Shown in pieces: positions 57,801-64,000 of a DNA stretch of 64,000 nucleotides. Positions within the stretch are counted from its first letter, which is position 1, and each line of letters starts with the position of its first letter. Where the stretch lies: NCBI GenBank assembly GCA_954871525.1, contig OX940864.1, positions 6,938,001 through 7,002,000 on the forward strand, read 5' to 3'. The DNA comes from Parietaria judaica. Lineage: Eukaryota > Streptophyta > Magnoliopsida > Rosales > Urticaceae. The translations under genes and the position numbers were made by a program. Below the pieces are notes generated by a model, which was not told where the DNA came from, made no database searches, and saw nothing but the letters and a program-made list of their open reading frames with translations.

Positions 57801-59119
57801 GCTCCCAATTTTTTTTATTGTTGAAGTTCTATCACTAATTTTAGTTCAAAGCTCTAATGTTGTTTGCTTTCTCGAATTCTTTTGCACAGTTGTTGCTGAT
57901 AACCCGTTTTCTTCAACACGAGCATCATCTTGGCCGGCCTATTAACCAAGTAAGTAATAGTGCTTTCAGCAGCACATTGTGTCTTGGTGTTTTATTGCTA
58001 TTACAGACTTTATGATGACTTTTCGGATACATCGACATGAATTAACAGACATTTTTTCACATATTTACTGAAGTGAAACTAAATATGTCAACTGCTCTAC
58101 ATGTTATTATTTTAGTAACATATATCCCAAATGCTTATCTGACTGCTAAGTTTATTTCTATTTTTCAGAACTATGGAAGCTTGCTGATGGATTTTCTCTA
58201 CTTTTTCGGGTGAGCCAATGTAGTATCATGGTTAATTTCACTGCTTCATAACGTGGTAGAAATGATGTCTAACGCGCTTATGCTTATATTTCAGGAACGT
58301 ATTTGATCCTCGTCAGATGCGAATATCAGTAAGGGGAAGTGGGATTTATATTAAAAGAGAACGAGGTTGTAGGTAATGACCTATTCGGTGAAAAATATCG
58401 TAATTCCTAGTTTTTTTTTTTTTTCTGATAGTGTATTGCTTTTTAATTATTAATATTATATGATAACGATGGACCTGATGTGCAGTATTGATCCGATACA
58501 CATCGATGATCCTCTTTTCCCAACCAATAATGTGGGTAGGAATTGCTTTAGGATTCACCAGTGTATCAAGGTAATCTTCTATTTTCTAATATCAGAGTGA
58601 ATATTGTGCACTGAGTTATTTTCTGTTGTGTTTTGAATCATTTTCATGCTCTAGTTCGTGTTTTGGTAGGACCCGATAGTCAAAGAGAAAACGAGAGCAC
58701 TTTATTTATAAATGCAACTCTGGTCTCTACGAGAGTTATACCAGGCAAACTCTCCTCATGATTTCAATAGGAAACCCATTTGATCAAATTTGATGGCTAA
58801 ACCTAGATTAAGCATTTTTATATATGATTAAAAACTCTAGTAAATATCGTAAAATACCTACCAATTAAAATATTAATATTAACGAAGTTAGATAGTTTTC
58901 TTCTAAGTATTGTTTCCCGATTTTTCAGTGTCATTGCGAGTTATGTCGGATGATATTGATACAAATAATAATTCCGACTCTCGATGTCTAATGCAGGCAT
59001 TTGCAGAAGCCTATTCTAATTTGGAGAACGAGAGTGTTTCCCTTAGCGACGACGACACGTGTTCAGTGTCTTCCTGTAAATTGCTTCCCAAAATAATTCC
59101 AAGCATTGATTTATCATAG
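51813..59119 (+). CDS. TRF4-like nucleotidyltransferase with PAP/OAS1 substrate-binding domain
   Basis: Fifteen exons fit in phase: 51813-52673, 53229-53729, 53832-53933, 54019-55722, 55805-55921, 56205-56387, 56473-56535, 56798-56869, 56962-57225, 57533-57652, 57890-57949, 58169-58209, 58295-58372, 58486-58570 and 58997-59119, giving about 1457 residues. The catalytic part is C-terminal. FGSNSTG (about 1130-1136) and SDVDLVV (Asp 1143 and 1145) are the beta-polymerase-fold motif, and VRIDISF (Asp about 1273) supplies the third Asp. PAP/OAS1-type helices follow, then IDDPLFPTNNVGRN near the end. Such enzymes add nucleotides to RNA 3' ends. The first 1050 residues have no domain I know; they include Lys-rich stretches and a Pro-rich segment (APRPPPPSP). 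About 50 Ser/His-rich residues interrupt the catalytic domain in exon 9. It resembles the Arabidopsis protein annotated as nucleotidyltransferase At3g61690. Its RNA substrate is unknown. Confidence 0.88.
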
Positions 59120-60285
59120 GGATCGCGACACACTGTGAAGGTATAGCATTTATCTGTTGTTTTTTATGAACTCAAATTCCTCGTTTTTTTTTGTTTTCCG
59201 GCTATTGGAGCTCGCTGCTGATAGCCTTACGACGATGTTCATTATCGTGTTCGCCTTTATATTTCTTTTAGAAATTTTCTTATCGTCCTGTTTTCTTTTA
59301 ATACCCTTTGAGCAGTAAGCTGGCACAAACATCAGATTGTGTCTTCTCCGACCAAGTGCAATGCGCATTGTGCTTCATCGATCGGAATTCGGAACAAATG
59401 ATGAGAAGGAGCTTATCTGCGTATGGACATATCTGAAAGATGGAAACAAATGGACATTCATAAGCAGAAATCCATTCGACTCTGGAGAAAAGAGGTCCAC
59501 TCGCTGCATGCTAAGAATCTGCGGACTACAAGTAATGTTTGTCGATTCAAATCAGAATGCGTAAGTGAATCTTTTTGGTATTATGTCTGCTTATTGAAAG
59601 TTGAAGCTGCTAACCTACTTTATATGTGTTTATCTTATAGGAATTGGCCGTGATGTTCTTCGGGAATCGCTTCCGTAAGTCAAAAACTAGCTCAGGTGAT
59701 TGAGCATTTGAAGAACATATATTTGAGATTGAGATAAAAGGTTCAAGCCGTTTCGACACGGAATGTATTGAAAAGAAAGAAAGTAAAGTCCAAGTTCTCG
59801 CACTTTTGGAGCTGATTATTATAGATCTAATCGTTAACGCGGGTCGCAAACTTTGTAAAATGACTAGCATACCGTGACTGCAACTTTATCTCTATTCGAC
59901 TGTAAAAAAAACTGTAATTTTATTAAAAGGTAGGTTACCGCGGGAACTATTACATAGCCATCCGTGCGATGGTCATTTTACGAGAGATTAACGGCTTATT
60001 TAACAATTTGTTCTTGCATAAACTATTTTGAAATAATTCCCGGTGGGCCGGAATGAAGAATGGTAATATTATTCGTAGATCCAAGGGGTTTTTGGGACAA
60101 GTTAATTAAATAAATGTACCGTAATTTCACACTTATTTACATAACAGTAGGCAATTTTTCATGCCCTTCAATTGATAACATGTATCATATTACTCTGAAG
60201 TCGGAACCCTTGATGGCTCAAACTTACAAGGGTCTTCTTCCAAATCGACAAACCTTTGTTTCTCTGATGAAACCAATACCGACTC
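59120..60285. other. 3' region of the nucleotidyltransferase gene and spacer
   Basis: Sequence after the TAG at 59119 is probably 3' UTR, at least in part. A 75-codon frame at 59337-59564 has no recognisable similarity and may be UTR. The interval ends at the stop of the convergent YqgF-like gene. Confidence 0.5.
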
Positions 60286-60728
60286 TCAAAATCCTTCGTC
60301 GAAGAAATCGATGTCCTTGGCGGGACCCTGCCGGAGCCGCTCTTGCAGATCAAGGCTCTTTGGCAGTACAAGCTCGGTTCCGGTGCCAAACATCAAAAAG
60401 TACCTCTCTAGTAACATCTGCCACCACCGAAGAAGAAAACCAAGCAATGCATTCTTTCATAATCACAAGTATAAGATTCAATTCAAAAGTCATAGCCAAA
60501 GAGTGATTTTTTTCCGTACCACTGAGGCATAGGCGTCGCCTTTGCTTCTCCGAGCAGAGTTGCTGAGGTCGCTGATATTTCGATTTTGTTAGCATTTTAT
60601 ATATAAAAAAAAAACTGTTGGATTTTTCTATTTTAAGGCAATTTCAAAACATATAGCAAACAATCAATCACCAAATCATATAAATATAGTGCCATATATT
60701 ACTATTACATATAGACTTAGTTTGGGAA

Positions 60729-60766
<38 letters not shown>

Positions 60767-61935
60767 ATATAATGAATTACATGTTGATCATTCGTTCAGC
60801 AGCTTCTCTAGTTGTCCCATGTTCATCAAACAGGAAGACTCTCCAACCCCTGAGTTCACAAATAAATAAATATATATATATATATATATAAATAAAAAAT
60901 AGGTAAAATCCAAGAATTGTAAATAACAACTTAAAACAAATCACAAAATTGGATTTTTAATTAAACAATGCGAGTTTTTAAATTTGGATTCGGGTTTCAA
61001 ATCCACTTTTCTATTTCAAAATGCAGATAGGATTTTCCGTTTGTATATTTAATAAACCGGACCCGTATTTACTTTTAAAAAACATGGAATTTCCAATCCG
61101 AGTTCCGGGTTTTGGACCCGGATACACACTAATAATATATATAGAGGAGTCTGGAGATGCGAGTTTCTAAATTCGACTCCGGCTTTAAAATCTGATTTTC
61201 GATTTCCGAACCCGAACATAATTTCAGTTTTTCATTTAAAAACTGGGTCCAGGTTACATATTGCAAACCCGGAAATACCGATCCAGGTTCCGGGTTTCGG
61301 AGCCGGTTTCATCCTCCCTCACCTCTGAGCAGCTCTAACAGCAAGCCTCCCAGCAACACTCCGAACTTTGTTGGACTGCACTGTCTCACTCCCATCGCTT
61401 GATTTCGGAAGCCCAATTACAAATTCGTCAGCTTCCTACACTTTCTTCATTTTAATTTATTAAAATTATCTTCAATAAAAATAAGATAAATATTATATAT
61501 ATAAAAAAAAACCTGGTTCTGTGCAATCTCCAAGAGTTGTAATTCAAGCTTCTCTCCTCTCAATTCCAATACCTGAACCAACAAACAAAAATATACAAAA
61601 AATATATAAACAATATATATACATATATATATATAGGATTTGAAGATAATTACAGTGAGAGGACGGAGAGAGAAGCCTTTGCTGACGGCGAGGCCGGTGC
61701 GCGACATTCCCAAATCTACCCCTAAGCTGAACCCTCCCCTCCAGTTGGGGTCTCGCTTCCGGCGGAGGGCATTCGGCGTAATTTCCTCTCTCAAACTGGG
61801 ACCTGCCCTTTTCCCATTTCCCCCACTGACGCCGCCGTGAGTGCGGAGAGAGAAAGGGGTATTTCCGACATTCTTGAACGGAGATTGCGAAGGTGGAGAT
61901 AATCGGAAATGGTGGTTTTGTTGAAGAGAAAGCAT
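60286..61935 (-). CDS. YqgF-like: YqgF/RuvX-like putative pre-16S rRNA nuclease (RNase H fold)
   Basis: Six exons fit in phase: 61935-61654, 61572-61513, 61435-61323, 60849-60781, 60571-60520 and 60417-60286, giving 235 residues. Residues 1-60 are Ser/Asn/Arg-rich, like an organelle-targeting leader. The RNase H-like fold is shown by GVDLGMSRTGLAVS (Asp 74), VIGLPKSSDGSE, VFLFDEHGTTREAAE (Glu about 161) and a late acidic site in RRSKGDAYAS (Asp about 187), all in family order. The C-terminus reads ERLRQGPAKDIDFFDEGF. Bacterial YqgF processes the 5' end of 16S rRNA; an organellar rRNA role is inferred. An in-frame ATG at 62043 would add 36 residues; I prefer 61935 because the leader is then of usual length. 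Intron 3 holds a GC-rich repeat, and the short exon 5 rests on phase and family order. Confidence 0.87.
60725..60770. repeat. (TA)n microsatellite in a YqgF-gene intron
   Basis: An uninterrupted TA run of about 17 repeats lies in intron 4, just before exon 4 on the plus strand. Another short (TA)n lies at about 60870-60890. Confidence 0.8.
60955..61310. repeat. Degenerate CCGGGTT-type repeat in YqgF-gene intron 3
   Basis: Intron 3 (60850-61322) contains recurring phrases such as ATTCGGGTTTC, GAGTTCCGGGTTT, ACCCGGA and GAACCCGAA. They are alike in style to the intronic repeats at 26405-26615 and 31480-31750. No termini are identifiable. Confidence 0.35.
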
Positions 61936-62696
61936 TTCATTACAGTGAAGTGAAGAAGAAGACGATGACAAACATTCAATATATATGTTTCGTGAAACGA
62001 CATTGTAAATTGTAAAAGTTGTAGCTTTTCTAGAAAACGACATAAAACATGGACAGTAAAGATAATTGCGGCAAAAATATCGAAAAGATCGTGGGTTGGA
62101 TGGGGCCTAAAAGTTATCATAGTTTTTTTAACTTAATAATATATCCCGATTTTTTTTTTCATCTTCTCGGAATTTCTAATCTTTCGTTATTCCCTTTTTA
62201 GTGTCACGGTCTTTCCGATCTACGAAGTCTCAAAACTCGTCATTCTTGCCCTATAATTGAAAAATCATGAAATATTTTACGGACGGAACATATATGTGTT
62301 AAAACAGAAAGACCACAAAACAGTTATACGAACAATAAATTAAATTAAGAATTTAGAGTGCCTCTGTACAAACTAGTTTTTCTCTACTCAGGGAAATAGA
62401 TTTTTTTTCATAAAAACGTAACACAAAGTACCATTCTGCTCAGAAAAAAATAAATAGTCATAATGTGGAAATGCTTATCATCCATGAAAGGCATTGATCA
62501 TGGATAATACCAAATCACTAGTAAAAAAAACATAAATATACTACTAGTTTGACCGTTGACCCGAGTCGGTTTAGCTGCAGACGAAGAGATTCTTCCGAAA
62601 ATCAAAGCAATGTATCAACAACTAATTGCTGGATCAGACAGTTAGACCTAAAACAAACTTGTAAGGTAAGATAATTTAAAGTGCATTAGCTCCGCA
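61936..62696. other. Spacer between YqgF-like and F-box genes
   Basis: It contains the upstream region of the YqgF-like gene and the 3' flank of the F-box gene, both on the minus strand. A GATAATTGCGGCAAAAATA motif at about 62060 resembles a MITE family A end, with no partner found. Confidence 0.5.
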
Positions 62697-63875
62697 TCAG
62701 GCTGACTTAACCAACCAAAAGGGAACGTGAACGGCAAGGGGATCATTGTCATTAAAACGCGGCTGGAGAATCTTGACCCCTTTGTGCTCCATGTTGTAGT
62801 CTTGCATGAGATGGCCGATGACTGTGCCCGAATCACGATGATCGCAGGTGAAGTAGATCGTATTCGCTTTACAACCTTCGGGGAGATCCCGACTTGAGAC
62901 CGACACTGACTCGTTCATTCCTAAAAACAATGCTCTATCGTTCCCCAAACTCTCCACCTTTTCCCATTTTTCTCCGACGCCCAAACAAGACTTGTACACT
63001 TCGAACACGACGGCCCTAGTACGCCAGTCATTCCAGATAGGCATCAAAACACGCTTCCTCACAAGCAAGAAGTCTCCCATTGACTTGACCAAATACACCA
63101 CCTCAGAGATTTGACACCCCGCATCGGGCTTCACTGTTATGCTAGGCAACGCCTCGGAAGGGGCATAGCTAATCACCTTGGTGGGACGATCAGAGCTAAA
63201 GTCCCAAACTTCAACCGAGCCCGAGGGCGACAACAAAAACAGTCGTCTTTCATGAGCTATCATGTCTCTGTCCTGGTAACCCCTTAGAAGCATCGCCCAT
63301 GACCCAGCCTGATAAAAGACGATACACGAATCTGGAGATCTACAAGCGAGCACGAGGACTAGATTCGCCTCGTCACCTATTTTCTTATCAGAAGTGGCCA
63401 AAATCACTACTTTCGCAACCTGAATCGGTATTGGATTACGGTATTTTTTGGTGATCCCGAAGATGAGCCTACCGACTGGCGGAAAGTAAAATTTGTCTCC
63501 TGTAAAAAAATTGAATATAAAGACCATGCCATCCTCAACATTCGGGCCCATAAGCACAGCCATGCCTTTTGAAGTTCCGAAACAAAGAGAACATCTACAA
63601 TGTTCGCCAAGAGGAACGACGATGTCGGATAAATCGCGGCCCAGCTTGTTCTCGGAAAGTATATGCAGTTGGAAATACATTTGATCAACGGCTGGTTGGA
63701 GGGCATCATATGACAGCAGAAGCGGCTGAGAAAAAAGCCTAGAGGCCTTTGCAGCTCCGAGCCACGAAGTGCAAACAGCCGAGAAGCGAATGGCATCAGA
63801 GTAAGAGAGCTTTCTCACTATAACATTCAACACATCTGCGTGAAGCCCTTCCCACATGCCGGTCATTGAATCCAT
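62697..63875 (-). CDS. F-box protein with DUF295 (KIB-like) domain
   Basis: An intronless 392-residue frame. An F-box lies at about 7-45 (LHADVLNVIVRKLSYSDAIR, then FSAVCTSWLGAAK); it binds SKP1 in SCF ubiquitin ligases. The rest matches the beta-propeller-like DUF295 family. Its C-terminal block has VFEVYKSCLGVGEKWEKVES, then LGNDRALFLG, SVSVSSRD, CKANTIYFTCDHRD and a final PFWLVKSA. The target protein is unknown; DUF295 F-box proteins form large, fast-changing plant families. I start at the ATG at 63875, just before the F-box. A frame open to 63938 adds 21 hydrophobic residues behind a T-rich, splice-acceptor-like stretch, which is more likely a 5' UTR or intron. No defect is seen. Confidence 0.9.
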   Translation of the reverse strand: MDSMTGMWEGLHADVLNVIVRKLSYSDAIRFSAVCTSWLGAAKASRLFSQPLLLSYDALQPAVDQMYFQLHILSENKLGRDLSDIVVPLGEHCRCSLCFGTSKGMAVLMGPNVEDGMVFIFNFFTGDKFYFPPVGRLIFGITKKYRNPIPIQVAKVVILATSDKKIGDEANLVLVLACRSPDSCIVFYQAGSWAMLLRGYQDRDMIAHERRLFLLSPSGSVEVWDFSSDRPTKVISYAPSEALPSITVKPDAGCQISEVVYLVKSMGDFLLVRKRVLMPIWNDWRTRAVVFEVYKSCLGVGEKWEKVESLGNDRALFLGMNESVSVSSRDLPEGCKANTIYFTCDHRDSGTVIGHLMQDYNMEHKGVKILQPRFNDNDPLAVHVPFWLVKSA

Positions 63876-64000
63876 CGAAGCTTCAAAAAAAAAACAAAAT
63901 ACCAAATCAATAATTGGAAGAACTAACAAGAAAAACACAAACTTTCAGACGACAAAATCTACCAAACCAATCTTAAAAGTAAATACATATCAATGCATAT

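Noticed and set aside
57533..58600. Separate small genes suggested by short frames in the 3' half of the nucleotidyltransferase
   Set aside because: Each short frame joins its neighbours at GT-AG sites in the correct phase and gives continuous PAP/OAS1-like sequence.
58930..58996. Earlier acceptor (after TTTTTCAG at 58929) for the last exon of the nucleotidyltransferase
   Set aside because: Joining there gives the wrong phase and an early stop. The acceptor ATGCAG at 58996 keeps the frame.
60114..60506. 130-codon plus-strand ORF
   Set aside because: It runs antisense to the last two exons of the YqgF-like gene, whose minus-strand frame carries the family C-terminus.

Overview
This is plant nuclear DNA, most likely from a eudicot. 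The protein-coding genes have many short GT-AG introns, plastid-type targeting sequences and plant-specific families (VAP27, SPX, SLAC1-type channel, F-box/DUF295). The intergenic DNA is AT-rich and full of plant LTR retrotransposons, hAT elements, MITEs, a SINE and microsatellites. No prokaryotic operon, CRISPR array or organellar gene was seen. The species cannot be named from this sequence alone.

Left third (1-24.8 kb), mobile DNA. A Ty3/gypsy element of the Tat lineage fills 669-15753 on the minus strand. It has 702-bp LTRs, a 5-bp duplication ACTAA, a PBS, a polypurine tract, a gag-protease ORF, and a broken pol with RT, two RNase H domains and integrase. It also carries a tandem-repeat block and a long ORF on the opposite strand between pol and the 3' LTR. 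The gag-pro/pol boundary is a single in-frame TAG followed by CAATTA, a leaky-stop context. A second element, a 2.7-kb solo LTR with duplication CGATG, is nested inside the RT. Further right are two inverted-repeat MITEs, an internally deleted hAT transposon (18914-22415, duplication ATTAGAAA), and a tRNA-derived SINE split by a hAT-type MITE (24149-24805).

Middle (26-39.7 kb), genes. On the minus strand is a plastid-type CDP-diacylglycerol synthase gene. A two-EF-hand protein gene diverges from it on the plus strand and converges on a minus-strand VAP27-type ER membrane gene. After a gene-poor stretch with one possible Myb/SANT-like fragment comes a SLAC1-homologue anion channel. Its first exon carries a frameshift and its intron holds the end of a copia-like element.

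Right part (42-64 kb), genes. There is an unrecognised multi-membrane-segment ORF followed by a hAT MITE, a possible non-autonomous MULE-like element, and a minus-strand SPX phosphate-signalling gene with a MITE in its first intron. Next is a large 15-exon plus-strand gene for a TRF4-like nucleotidyltransferase (about 1457 aa). A minus-strand YqgF/RuvX-like nuclease gene and a minus-strand F-box/DUF295 gene follow. Exon boundaries were placed by hand from splice signals, reading phase and family similarity. The host genes have no operon-like relationship and act in separate pathways: plastid phospholipid synthesis, ER contact sites, phosphate sensing, RNA tailing, rRNA/DNA processing and protein turnover.
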